Assembly (NCBI GenBank): GCA_029990175.1 | Contig: JARKIP010000064.1 | Span: 13,224,001-13,288,000, forward strand | Length of the DNA: 64,000 nt | DNA from: Petunia secreta | Lineage: Eukaryota > Streptophyta > Magnoliopsida > Solanales > Solanaceae | Direction: 5' to 3' | In this document: positions 10,905 to 22,882 of the stretch, piece by piece | Layout of the letters: each line of letters starts with the position of its first letter | Numbering within the stretch: the first letter of the stretch is position 1 | The notes under the pieces: model-generated | The model's database searches: none | The model's input: only the letters and a program-made list of their open reading frames with translations | Told to the model about the DNA's origin: nothing | Program-made: the position numbers and the translations under genes

Positions 10905-12150
10905 TTTCCTTCGACTGGATTTGATAGAAGCGGAGGGTCGGACTAATATTGTTTCAATTCTTTGAGAGCCTTTTTGCATTCTGGTGTCCAGTCAAAGCTT
11001 CTTTTTTTTTTCTCAGCACCGAAAGGAACTTGTGACATAGTTCAGATGACCTCGAGATGAATCTGCTGAGATAAGCTACTCGACTGGTCAGTTGCTGAAC
11101 TTCTTTCACCATTGTCAGATCTTCGGAAATGCTTTAGATCGCCTTGATTTTGTCTGGATTGGCCTCGATTCCACTTTGCGATACGATGAATCCCAAGAAT
11201 TTCCAGATCCGACCCCGAACATGCATTTCTCCGGGTTCAATCTCATGTTGAAGCGCCTTAATATCGTAAAAGTTTCTTCCAAATGACTCAGATGATCTTT
11301 CCTTTCTAATGATTTAATCAACATATCATCAATATACACCTCCATCATTTTTCCGATCAAATCCTAAAACATGGTTGTAACCAAACGTTGATAAGTGGCC
11401 CCAGCATTTTTGAGACCGAAGGGCATGACTGTGTAACAATAAGTTCCCGTGTCTGTGATAAACGAAGTTTTTTCCCGGTCCGCTGGGTCCATCGAAATTT
11501 GATTATAACCTGAATAAGCGTCCAAAAAACTCAGCATTTCGTGTTCTGCCGTCGAATCGATCAATCTGTCGATGTGAGGTAGTGGGAACGGATCTTTTGG
11601 GCAAGCTTTGTTCAGGTCGGTATAATCGATGCATACTCTCCACTTCCCATTTTTCTTCGGCACTACTACTGTATTTGCAAGCCACTCTAGGTACTTAACC
11701 TTTTTAATGAATCCATTTGTCAACAATTTTTCCACTTCATCGTTGATTACATTCCTTCGGAATCCTCCATTCGGTCGTTTCTTTTGCTTTACCGGCCGAT
11801 GTCTTGGATCGACGTTTAACTTGTGTGTGGTAACCTTTGGATCGATTCCTATCATATCCGCGTTGGACCAAGCAAAACAATCAAAGTTATTCTTGAGAAA
11901 AGATACGATTTTTGCTCTTATTTCGGGATCCAATTCTGCTCCGACGTATACTTTCCGATCTCGTTTATCATTGAATAATATTACTTCTTCCACTCTTCTA
12001 TCGTAGAATCTTCGGCTTTTTTTTTTGTATAGTTCTCTAACACATGACGGAATTGGTGCGAATTCATCTTCGACTGCGGGCCCCGCTAACCGTACTCGTT
12101 GAGCATATGACGGAGTCGCAGTGAAGTCTTCGACCACAGATTCCGCTAAC
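10905..12150 (-). pseudogene. reverse transcriptase of element A
   Basis: From 12137: LDPEIRAKIVSFLKNNFDCF (linker), WLANTVVVPKKNGKWRVCID, YTDLNKACPKDPFPLPHID, LSFLDAYSGYNQISM and YTVMPFGLKNAGATYQRLV, the ordered RT blocks of Ty3/gypsy. An in-frame stop near 11362 is followed by the catalytic box MEVYIDDMLIKS at about 11340-11310, so YIDD is intact. The thumb region 10905-11114 is shifted and contains stops. Confidence 0.9.
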
Positions 12151-12838
12151 TGTGATTGCTATTTTCGAACACCATCCTTAACAGCTACCGAGTAACATTC
12201 TCAAGAAGCTTGTTGTTCACCTCTTATTTCACGAATTCCCCATGGAGTGGGAATTTCACAACTCTATGTAGAGTCGATGGGACCGCTCCCATAGCGTGGA
12301 TCTACGGTCAACCCAGTATCACGTTGTACGCCATCTCGCCTTTCATTACTTGAAACGATGTCTCACTTTCAATGCCTTCCGCATATGTCTTAATTGTGAT
12401 TTCTCCAATAGTCACTTCACTCGAATTATTGAAGCACGATAACACCGTTGAACGAGGCACGATCTTATCGTTCAACTGCAACTGTTCAACTACTCTGGAA
12501 TGTATTATGTTAACCGAGCTGCCATCATCGATTAACACCCTCTTTACGTCGGCATCGTCGATCCTCATCGTTACCACCAATGCATCGTGATGGGGATGAA
12601 CCCTTTCATCGAAGTCGAAATCCCCGAACACAATCTCATCGTTCATATCATCCCGTGTCCGTTTGTCTCGTGTGAACGAGACCTTTGCATACTTCTTTGT
12701 AGTGTAAGTCACTCCACAAACGTCATCTCCTCCAGTGATAACGTTCACCATTTTCCTAGGAGCAGGGGGTTTTGGTGGTTCTTCATCCTTTTTCTTATAA
12801 AAATTATTTCGCCCCCTTTCAGTGAATAACACTACCAA
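12151..12838 (-). pseudogene. aspartic protease region of element A
   Basis: Retroviral-type aspartic protease. The active-site region reads VKRVLIDDGSSVNIIHSRVV, where DDGS replaces the usual D-[ST]-G-[SA], so the catalytic triplet is not canonical. The downstream TSFQVMKGEMAYNVILG matches the family's flap-to-C-terminal part. Upstream KKDEEPPKPPAPRKMVNVIT is the gag-protease linker. The stretch 12151-12307 continues toward RT with a stop near 12228. Confidence 0.8.
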
Positions 12839-13058
12839 GTGCCCTTTTTGTAATAAAATGGCTACTTCGTATCACAGCGCCTTACATTCTTCCGTCGTAT
12901 GGCCAAAGTCATGATGAAATTCACACCATAGGTTTTCATCCCTCGTGTTTAGATTTGTTTTTATGCGACCTGGAAACTTCACGATCTTATCACCCATCCC
13001 CTTCAAGTGATTCACCAGATTTGTTGTCGATATGCAAAAATTGTATTCCGTCACTTTT
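12839..13058 (-). pseudogene. gag C-terminus with zinc-finger-like motif, element A
   Basis: Minus-strand LWCEFHHDFGHTTEECKAL holds the C-x2-H-x4-H-x4-C type finger that ends Tat-lineage gag, followed by an in-frame TGA and YEVAILLQKGHLVV. The reading is cut at 13054-13058 (CTTTT), the target duplication of the Tekay-like insertion; the rest of gag is at 21601-22428. Confidence 0.85.
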
Positions 13059-15660
13059 TGACACGACCCGGAATCCGGCTAGGCCGTGCGGGCACCCGAC
13101 ATCCTTCCCTGGACCCGTCGGGCGAACCCTTACCAATTAAATTAGGAAAATAAATATAATAATTCATAAATAAGGACAAGACTTAAAAATATATACAGAC
13201 ATACTGATACCTCTAAGCTGTACAAAAGAAATTACAGCTGACTACCCAACATACTAGGTTTAGGGTTATCCAGACCAGACATCTAAGAGTACAAAAGAAG
13301 ACAGATACCTCCTGAAGGGAGCAAAATGCAACTGAAATAATGAACAATAAAGTGGTGGCCATCCGGAATAAATCTGGCTCACCCTGACAGATGAAGTCGT
13401 CTTCGCTCCTGAACAACGCGGCGAACTCAATCCTGGAGCGAACCTGCCGAAACGAAATAGATAGACAAGAAACAAACAACAAACAAGGGTGAGTCAAAAG
13501 GACTCAATAAGTGGGGCAGACTAGCCATCTCAAAGAATAGGATAGCTAGCCAGGGAGAAAAGAAACAGATAAACAAAATTCCTCCTATTCAAATTATGAA
13601 AAGGCAAAGCCAAATAATAACTAGAAACACGTATGGAATCACCAATTCATTAAATCCAGGAACGTAAGATAGCCAGAACATATAGGTACCCCGAACGTAT
13701 CAACAATCAGAAATACATCTTGTTGCGGCGTGCAACCCGATCCATATATTCATACTGTCGCGACGTGCAACCCGATCCCCGCAACTCAGAATACGAGCCA
13801 GGAATACATAGGCAAACTGAAATATGTCCACAATATGGTATACATACCGCATACACAAAACACAGCATGATAGTCACACAATAGTCAGCACGCGGTGCAA
13901 TGAAATGGGATGAATGCAGTATGATGCAATGGTGTCACATGTGCCAAATAGATGGAGCGGAATCCTCCTGCTCCGAGGGCGGAATCCTCCTACCCTCAAT
14001 ATGATGCAATGGAGCGGAATCCTCCTGCTCCGAGGGCGGAATCCTCCTACCCTCAATATGATGCAATGGAGCGGAATCCTCCTGCTCCGAGGGCGGAATC
14101 CTCCTACCCTCAATATGATGCAATGGAGCGGAATCCTCCTGCTCCGAGGGCGGAATCCTCCTACCCTCAATATGATGCAATGGAGCGGAATCCTCCTGCT
14201 CCGAGGGCGGAATCCTCCTACCCTCAATATGATGCAGTGTAATGCATATGAATGCAATATGGTGCAATAATAACAACCCTTCACCGGCGCGGGACTCTCG
14301 TCGACAGCCGGGAAGTGTATGTCAACTCACAACCAAAGTACCATGCTCAGATCCTCAATGCACTACCAATAACAGGACATAACATATCCGTATAAAATGT
14401 AAATCCAAAGATAAGGCGTAATGAGTACGCCTATCGGCAGCTACATACGTAAGGAACACGTTGTAGAAAATCCACGAGGCCAGGTGCCTCCAAAGAAATG
14501 GATATAAACACTTACCTCTTCCAAAAGTTGGCATTGTTAATCAACAACAGCTTTATCCTTTGGTTTCATTGCCAAACGATCCCACTCTATTCAATAAGCA
14601 GAAAAATATATCAAATTAGGCTAAAGGCTTCATTCCTTATATTTTAGAACAATCCAGGTAGGAACCTGACACCCTATTCGCATACGCAATACGCAGGTCA
14701 GGCCTATATACAGGGTTTAAGGCCACATAACCAAATCCCAAATAAATTACATTTATAAGTTGCCCATAACTCACTGAGTACGAATACATAGTCAATTTCA
14801 TTATCGGGGTCCATTTGACCCTTTAAACTATCAATTTACGTCATTAGAGCGATGTCTAATATTTCTATTTTTACCGCAAAAATATATTTAAACACACGTA
14901 ATAAACTCAAATACTATATTAGGATCATTACCTGAATGTTTCAGGGTAAAAATTCTACTTTTCTCCGGCCCCTTTTCCCATTTTCTGGCATTTTTCCCCA
15001 ACCTCTGCGTCATTTTCTCCTTTCTCTGGTTCAAGTTTCGTTTCTTTTGTTTCTGCTTTCTTTGAATGTATCTGCCAAGGATCATATCCCTTGGCTGCCG
15101 ACATATGATCATTACTTTCTTTTGTCGTTTTTCGTTTTACATTTTTCTTTTATTTTATTTTACTTTCTTTTCGTTTTCGCGGCGATAATTAAAATAGTAC
15201 CCTACGATATTCGAAGTAATCCCAACTTTTGCATACAAGTTATACAAAATATATGTAACATACTCGCGAAGACGGATCTCAAATTGGACTCCCGAAACTC
15301 AAGATGCGAATTTAAATAAAAAGAAGTCAAATTATTTAACTTTCGGCATTTTAGCGAAAACTAGCCGAACAACATCGAAATTCACTTTCGAAAGTTCACA
15401 AAAATCATAAATAATCATACAAACCCAACGGCGCTTTCGGATTTCGAATCAGAGCTCATTCGGCAAAACCGAGCTCAAAAATATCTTTTTAATATTTATT
15501 GCCAATAAAAACTGAAACCTTCTTCCGATGCCTACCAAACGAGGTCTGATTTTGCTCAAATTTTACAAACAGATTCTAATGGACATTACGAATATTTTTA
15601 AAATTATCAACACACCAATCGGAGTCCTAACTTCCGAAACGACTGACCGAGGTCGTTTCA
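13059..15660 (-). repeat. 3' LTR of the Tekay-like element
   Basis: Begins TGACACGACCCGG and ends GGTCGTTTCA on the plus strand. It contains the five-unit hairpin array (13954-14238) and a GTTGC-GGCGT-GCAAC hairpin at 13722-13736. It is the same length as its partner. The one difference I noticed by eye is T versus G in the context TACAGGGTTTAAGG near 14711. Confidence 0.92.
13954..14238. repeat. five 57-bp tandem units, each two hairpins (3' LTR copy)
   Basis: Each unit has GGAGC + GGAATCCTCCT + GCTCC, then GAGGGC + GGAATCCTCCT + ACCCTC, then AATATGATGCAAT. The 11-nt loop is the same in both hairpins while the stems differ (GGAGC/GCTCC and GAGGG/CCCTC). The five units are almost identical; the last ends GCAGT. 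Apparent reading frames on both strands here are products of the repeat. Confidence 0.95.
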
Positions 15661-15673
15661 TTCTCCTCCACTT
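15661..15673 (-). other. polypurine tract of the Tekay-like element
   Basis: The minus strand reads AAGTGGAGGAGAA directly before the 3' LTR. It fits the plus-strand primer site and agrees with the orientation given by the PBS. Confidence 0.75.
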
Positions 15674-17239
15674 AAACTCTCGTTCGTCCTCGAACGAGCC
15701 TAAGTCTAAAGAAAAATTCGCACAGATAGCAAAAGAACTTGCACGACCTTCATAAGCTACTCCACGGACCTTATCTCTTGATTACAGGATGAGAATTATA
15801 TTACGCACATCGTACTTTTGGAATAAAATATATCTGGATAATATGATAACACCACTGCCCAACTTATTTTGACTAAACTGACCCTTCCTCGATCACGAGA
15901 GGAGATTTTTACTTTTTCGAAACAAAGATACATGAAACCTTGAATGGGTTAACACGATTCCACCAACGAATCACCTCGTCGATATACTTTCGATATAGAA
16001 CAGGTCGATGGAACTAAGAATTAGCTTACGCTTCAGCAACGCCTTAGAGATTTAATATTATGATTCGGTATCAATTGGAGGAAGACTCCTCCACTTAAAG
16101 TATAAACTCATACAACTAATTTGAATAGAAAGTCATCCTCGCACAACCTGCTGGATTAAAGAAGATTTAGCTAAAAGCTGAATGTAGGCAGACCTAAGCT
16201 ATCAACTACACTTTCGAGTTGCCAAACAGCTGCAACTCTCAAGTTCACAACTCCATACCTTTGCCGTAAACACCACCGCCCGAATGATGGTACTTCTATA
16301 TAAAAATTTCGGCAGAGTTTCCCCTGAAACTGGACGATCCGCAAAAACAGAACCAGCACTATACTATACATGGGAATGGATACCCGGATAAACTGATAAC
16401 ATAAACATGTTAAACGGATAACAAGATGAGACAACTGGACCAAAACAATAATATGCTTCCAAAATAATAATATGCTTACCCGGCCACAATAACACGTACT
16501 CTGGCTCAACACAGGGAACGTCACAAGCGGCTACCAATCGCCCAAGCTCACTAGTGCCGGACGAAGAAGAAATGGAAGTGGATCGAGGATAGAAATAATT
16601 AGAGCTTCAGGAAGTTCATCTTCTTATTTGCTTGGCTACCAAAGCTAGACTACTTTCGCGTCAAGCGAGCCAAAAAAAATCGCAATTGAAGAGATAGACA
16701 TTAAATAAGCTTTATGGAAAAACATCCATACCAATTTTAACCTTCCAATAAGAACGAAATTCTGACAATTTATCAGTAAACTCTTTTACAACTGAGAGAA
16801 GCTCATGGAATAACATGACTCTACTAGCATCTTGAACCAAGAGGAGACACATAGATCGAGTATTACTTATTGATCACTTTACACCAGAAGAAACAATGAC
16901 ACTTCCTGATGGTGATAAATAAGAAACCCATCATCCTACCAGCACTGAGTTCCAAAGAGAGGTAGACTGACTTGACATTATAACAGAAGGTGGCACAACA
17001 GGATGCCAAGCAAACAATAGCGACACTCACTGTCAAATCTCTCATATTTAGATTAGATAAACTAGTAGGGTCTCATAAATGCCAGGAATAAATCGTATCA
17101 GAAACTCACCCCTCTACCGCAACCAATTCTTAATTACGACAATATCCAAGGAAACCGTCGAAACATGATAAGACACACCATTTCCAGATCGATCGGAAAG
17201 ATAAATCTTACTTACAGATAAGGGAAGAAGAAACACACG
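15674..17239 (-). other. degenerate interior, no recognisable pol
   Basis: About 1.6 kb with no open frame resembling RT, RNase H or integrase on either strand. The longest frame (16171-16524, minus strand) shows no motif I recognise. It may be scrambled pol or unrelated filler, as in non-autonomous large LTR elements. Confidence 0.5.
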
Positions 17240-18370
17240 GGCCTACTACATCGGATGCCTCAGCATCCTGCCAGACTGGCAGTTCATAAAACTGCCTTTG
17301 CGGCTGAACTAAGCCGCTACACTGATAATTACTTCTAGAAGAACCACTACCACTGCGCTCTCGACCTCTACTGGATGGTGGCATTTCTCTGATTAATTAA
17401 AATTTACATGAAATTCCTGCGACTGTGCAGGTGCCTGAGGGAAAGAAGAAGGACGATTGTCTACTTGCTGGAGTAAGGAAAAACTCCTCAAAGGATAACC
17501 AGACTCATGACAGTGATAACACCCTTTTCCCTGAAAATGGTAGCTGGAAAGATTGTCGATAGCTATAAAGAGAAAAACTGGGTCTAATCTTGATGAACTA
17601 CTTGCACACTTTGAGAATCACGCTCTACAAGCTGAGTTAACCTGGAAGGTGACTTCAAAAAAATAATCAGAACACTTACCTCCAAATGAGGTACCATGGT
17701 TGCCCACCAGGGCCACGAGATTTCTTGCTCTCCCGCTCTAACTTACGGTATGCCTCGAGCCTTCGAGCAATATCAACAACAATATCAAATGAAATCCCGA
17801 CCTCAATCTCTCGAGCCATCTGGGATCTCAAGGAAAAAGAAAGGCCATCAATAAATCTTTGAATCTCTCGAAAGGCTCATGAACTAGTTCAAATGCATAT
17901 TCGGCCATTCTATAGAATTCAATCTCATATTATGAAACACCAACAGGCTAACCGACAGGCTACCCTGTCCAATCCACTTGAACTGACAACATTTTTTCAT
18001 CTTGTTAGCTACTCGAAAGGAACTTTTTCCACGAACCTAGAAGAAAAATCGAACCACGTTAGCTAATAAAAGAGAGGCCCACCAATTCAAGGCTGGACCC
18101 CTGAAACTGGAAAGAAGAATAATCAACACCATACCGCTTGATATAATCAAAAGCCTGAAGGATACGCTGGCATTATTTTATTTTTAAAAAAAATCACGAG
18201 GTTTATCTGATGCATTGCTTAAGAATATCGGAAGGTTCAACCGCGTAAAATAATGCAATCTCTTTGAGCACTCGGACCCAATAATTACCTCAGTTACCTA
18301 ACCAGCCAGAACAACTGGAGGCGCAACACATGCTACCTCCGGAACATACTTTACCGCGGCAATATTAAGA
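17240..18370 (-). pseudogene. gag relic, Tekay type
   Basis: Minus-strand reading at about 17880-17700 gives FIDGLSFSLRSQMAREIEVG followed by ISFDIVVDIARRLEAYRKLE, the gag form common in plant Tekay/Del chromoviruses. A decayed zinc knuckle GKGCYHCHESGYPL lies near 17530-17490, with the later His and Cys lost. Frame changes and stops are frequent. This is the only coding trace in the element. Confidence 0.7.
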
Positions 18371-18857
18371 ACTGAAGTAGGAACTCTCTAAGTCTGAACA
18401 TCTGCATATGCGGCAAACTGATAAGCTGCCTAGCGAATAATAGATTCTTGCGATATCTGCGTCGCCAAGATTCTCGTAAAAGCATCGTAGAGAGCCAAGG
18501 GAACCACAAGGCCCTGCTCCCTTACCCATCGCAAGCTTGTACAGCTGGGACCTCCGTAACTAGATCGTCAGCACGATCAAAACACTCGGGCTTCGTCAGT
18601 GCTAACCCCAGGCCAGACTACTTCGTCTTGAACTCATACCGTTTGCTGATTTGTCGCACGAGGGTTCACAATTCCACGAAGGAATTAACGAATTAACGAA
18701 AATACTTTCTTATCCTAGACCGACGCACGATCAGAAAAGAAGGAAGTGAAACTTCCTAAATGCCATCATAGCCTCCCGTAGATAAGTACGGACGTCTACG
18801 TACCCATCAGCGAGACTCTACTAGACACTGTCTAAGTCTGGATAGACTCTAAACTGG

Positions 18858-18869
18858 GCTCTGATACCA
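18858..18869 (-). other. PBS, initiator tRNA-Met type
   Basis: The minus strand reads TGGTATCAGAGC, a perfect 12-nt match to the standard plant tRNA-iMet primer site, two bases inside the 5' LTR. It fixes the element's orientation. Confidence 0.9.
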
Positions 18870-18871
18870 AC

Positions 18872-21473
18872 TGACACGACCCGGAATCCGGCTAGGCCGT
18901 GCGGGCACCCGACATCCTTCCCTGGACCCGTCGGGCGAACCCTTACCAATTAAATTAGGAAAATAAATATAATAATTCATAAATAAGGACAAGACTTAAA
19001 AATATATACAGACATACTGATACCTCTAAGCTGTACAAAAGAAATTACAGCTGACTACCCAACATACTAGGTTTAGGGTTATCCAGACCAGACATCTAAG
19101 AGTACAAAAGAAGACAGATACCTCCTGAAGGGAGCAAAATGCAACTGAAATAATGAACAATAAAGTGGTGGCCATCCGGAATAAATCTGGCTCACCCTGA
19201 CAGATGAAGTCGTCTTCGCTCCTGAACAACGCGGCGAACTCAATCCTGGAGCGAACCTGCCGAAACGAAATAGATAGACAAGAAACAAACAACAAACAAG
19301 GGTGAGTCAAAAGGACTCAATAAGTGGGGCAGACTAGCCATCTCAAAGAATAGGATAGCTAGCCAGGGAGAAAAGAAACAGATAAACAAAATTCCTCCTA
19401 TTCAAATTATGAAAAGGCAAAGCCAAATAATAACTAGAAACACGTATGGAATCACCAATTCATTAAATCCAGGAACGTAAGATAGCCAGAACATATAGGT
19501 ACCCCGAACGTATCAACAATCAGAAATACATCTTGTTGCGGCGTGCAACCCGATCCATATATTCATACTGTCGCGACGTGCAACCCGATCCCCGCAACTC
19601 AGAATACGAGCCAGGAATACATAGGCAAACTGAAATATGTCCACAATATGGTATACATACCGCATACACAAAACACAGCATGATAGTCACACAATAGTCA
19701 GCACGCGGTGCAATGAAATGGGATGAATGCAGTATGATGCAATGGTGTCACATGTGCCAAATAGATGGAGCGGAATCCTCCTGCTCCGAGGGCGGAATCC
19801 TCCTACCCTCAATATGATGCAATGGAGCGGAATCCTCCTGCTCCGAGGGCGGAATCCTCCTACCCTCAATATGATGCAATGGAGCGGAATCCTCCTGCTC
19901 CGAGGGCGGAATCCTCCTACCCTCAATATGATGCAATGGAGCGGAATCCTCCTGCTCCGAGGGCGGAATCCTCCTACCCTCAATATGATGCAATGGAGCG
20001 GAATCCTCCTGCTCCGAGGGCGGAATCCTCCTACCCTCAATATGATGCAGTGTAATGCATATGAATGCAATATGGTGCAATAATAACAACCCTTCACCGG
20101 CGCGGGACTCTCGTCGACAGCCGGGAAGTGTATGTCAACTCACAACCAAAGTACCATGCTCAGATCCTCAATGCACTACCAATAACAGGACATAACATAT
20201 CCGTATAAAATGTAAATCCAAAGATAAGGCGTAATGAGTACGCCTATCGGCAGCTACATACGTAAGGAACACGTTGTAGAAAATCCACGAGGCCAGGTGC
20301 CTCCAAAGAAATGGATATAAACACTTACCTCTTCCAAAAGTTGGCATTGTTAATCAACAACAGCTTTATCCTTTGGTTTCATTGCCAAACGATCCCACTC
20401 TATTCAATAAGCAGAAAAATATATCAAATTAGGCTAAAGGCTTCATTCCTTATATTTTAGAACAATCCAGGTAGGAACCTGACACCCTATTCGCATACGC
20501 AATACGCAGGTCAGGCCTATATACAGGGTGTAAGGCCACATAACCAAATCCCAAATAAATTACATTTATAAGTTGCCCATAACTCACTGAGTACGAATAC
20601 ATAGTCAATTTCATTATCGGGGTCCATTTGACCCTTTAAACTATCAATTTACGTCATTAGAGCGATGTCTAATATTTCTATTTTTACCGCAAAAATATAT
20701 TTAAACACACGTAATAAACTCAAATACTATATTAGGATCATTACCTGAATGTTTCAGGGTAAAAATTCTACTTTTCTCCGGCCCCTTTTCCCATTTTCTG
20801 GCATTTTTCCCCAACCTCTGCGTCATTTTCTCCTTTCTCTGGTTCAAGTTTCGTTTCTTTTGTTTCTGCTTTCTTTGAATGTATCTGCCAAGGATCATAT
20901 CCCTTGGCTGCCGACATATGATCATTACTTTCTTTTGTCGTTTTTCGTTTTACATTTTTCTTTTATTTTATTTTACTTTCTTTTCGTTTTCGCGGCGATA
21001 ATTAAAATAGTACCCTACGATATTCGAAGTAATCCCAACTTTTGCATACAAGTTATACAAAATATATGTAACATACTCGCGAAGACGGATCTCAAATTGG
21101 ACTCCCGAAACTCAAGATGCGAATTTAAATAAAAAGAAGTCAAATTATTTAACTTTCGGCATTTTAGCGAAAACTAGCCGAACAACATCGAAATTCACTT
21201 TCGAAAGTTCACAAAAATCATAAATAATCATACAAACCCAACGGCGCTTTCGGATTTCGAATCAGAGCTCATTCGGCAAAACCGAGCTCAAAAATATCTT
21301 TTTAATATTTATTGCCAATAAAAACTGAAACCTTCTTCCGATGCCTACCAAACGAGGTCTGATTTTGCTCAAATTTTACAAACAGATTCTAATGGACATT
21401 ACGAATATTTTTAAAATTATCAACACACCAATCGGAGTCCTAACTTCCGAAACGACTGACCGAGGTCGTTTCA
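18872..21473 (-). repeat. 5' LTR of the Tekay-like element
   Basis: 2602-bp partner of 13059-15660, starting TGACACGACCCGG and ending GGTCGTTTCA. It carries the second copy of the hairpin array. The difference noted is TACAGGGTGTAAGG near 20524. Confidence 0.92.
19767..20051. repeat. five 57-bp tandem hairpin units (5' LTR copy)
   Basis: Same unit number, order and last-unit variant as 13954-14238, offset by exactly 5813 bp. No change between the two arrays was seen by eye, consistent with copying from one template. Confidence 0.95.
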
Positions 21474-21600
21474 CTTTTGGAGGCAGTGGTCGATCTTTTG
21501 GAACCGAAGATGCATTCGACTTCCCCCTCTTTGGTTGATTCTTTGAGCCACCAGCTTCATGGTTGTTGCTCCCTATTCGAGGAAAATTGTAGGGTTCCCA

Positions 21601-22428
21601 TCATTGGTCCCTGTAGTTTCGCCTATTGTTCTCAATTCTCCGTGGTGGTGGTCGATCATACTGATGATTATATCGGGCTAGCTGCAACTCCTCTTCCTGA
21701 GCCCTAATCTTTGGTTCACACTCACGATGTAATTCATCGAAAGTCCATGCATTGATTTCCCTGAGACGATCTTTCAACTTCGCACACGTTTCCGTCGAAT
21801 CAGTGCGCAAGTTATTAGCAAAAGTCAAACAAGCCCACCTCTCCTCGAGGTTTGGGATGTGAATCTTTTCATCATTAAATCGTTTCACAAACTGTTTGAT
21901 AGTCTCTCCGGTCGTTGCTTAACGTTCAAGATATCGTCCACTCTTGGCTCTATCTTTTTGACTCCAGTATATGCTCGAATGAACTTAGCCGCCATATCGT
22001 CAAAATCTGATATGTCGTTTTCAGGTAGCTGCAGATACCATTTTAACGCTGCCCCTTTCAGCGTTTCGCATAATTTTTTCAAGCTGACCGAGTTGATCTC
22101 ATCCGAAGTCAGGTCATTTGACTGAACTGCAACTGAAAACATATCGATGTGATCCCTTGGGTCCGTAGTTCCACCGTATTTCAGGCAACTTGAAAGTCGT
22201 GGGAATAGGTAGTGGAGCTGCACTTGGTAGAAACAGATGCTTTGAGATCGATTTCTTAGCGACGTCGTCTGTTAACTTCGGAACGTCTGGCAACTTCTCC
22301 ATAAATGACTTTGTCTCATTGAACTTTTTATCTACTATATCATTCAACAAAGTTTGTATCGTAGCCAACATCCTTACTTCTGTCGTAACGGGGGCTGGAG
22401 CTCCCATAGCCACGGCGGCCGTACCCAA
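21601..22428 (-). pseudogene. gag of element A (N-terminal and central part)
   Basis: Starts near 22428 (MGTAAVAMGAPAPVTTEVRM). The retrotransposon gag core is clear on the minus strand: LKYGGTTDPRDHIDMFSVAV, LCETLKGAALKWYLQLPEND and FDDMAAKFIRAYTGVKK, then ERWACLTFANNLRTDS and LREINAWTFDELHRECEPKI. The frame changes near 22130 and 21890. It forms the virus-like particle shell in active relatives. The Tekay-like insertion separates it from the finger domain at 12839-13058. Confidence 0.88.
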
Positions 22429-22863
22429 TCCTCCAGATCCGACCCCCGCTGCAAGTCCCCCTGTTACGGCGCTCTGTTTCCGATAGAGCTAGGCAGGATC
22501 TACAACTATTCTTGTATCATACAAACTGAGCATCATGCCTTCTCAAATATGCCATCAACGCCATATTCGTGTCTATCGACTCAGTTTCGACCGCGGGTTC
22601 CTTACCGGCTCGCTGTCCTTGAGGCGCGTTCAATCGTGAACCAGCAGGAATGTCGTCCTGAATCGGATCCTGCTCGTGATTGGTAGACTCATTGACCGCT
22701 TCAGCGTTGGTCGAAACATGAACCTCGTCATTGGGATTATGCTGTTGTTGAACGTTCAGAGCGGTGGTAGCATCGATATACGTTCATCTGCCATTACAAG
22801 ACAAAAAAGCAAACATAAGTAGTATCAAACGATTCAAATTTTAGAATAAATTGATTGCCTAGA

Positions 22864-22880
22864 CCCCACGGTGGCGCCAA
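22864..22880 (-). other. PBS of element A
   Basis: The minus strand reads TTGGCGCCACCGTGGGG two bases after the 5' LTR end. The TTGGCGCC form is common in Tat/Athila-type plant elements; I do not assign the tRNA. Confidence 0.75.
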
Positions 22881-22882
22881 AT

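Larger units (their letters stand above)
13059..21473 (-). mobile_element. recent Tekay-like Ty3/gypsy element with degenerate interior
   Basis: Exact CTTTT duplication flanks it (13054-13058 and 21474-21478). LTRs are 13059-15660 and 18872-21473, each 2602 bp. The PBS and PPT put it on the minus strand. The 3.2-kb interior holds only a decayed gag, so it cannot have encoded its own mobility when it inserted. Near-identical LTRs and a perfect duplication make it one of the youngest insertions here. Confidence 0.92.

Noticed and set aside
13954..14238. CRISPR-like look of the repeat array
   Set aside because: Units are contiguous 57-bp tandem copies without unique spacers, inside a plant LTR, and duplicated in the partner LTR.
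13874..14284. Open frames on both strands with 19-residue repeats (also 19687-20097 and 46318-46689)
   Set aside because: The 57-bp period is a multiple of three, so the LTR array stays open in several frames by chance. There is no start context or homology.
16171..16524. 117-codon minus-strand frame in the Tekay-like interior
   Set aside because: No gag or pol motif and no consistent neighbour. It is probably a chance frame in decayed sequence.
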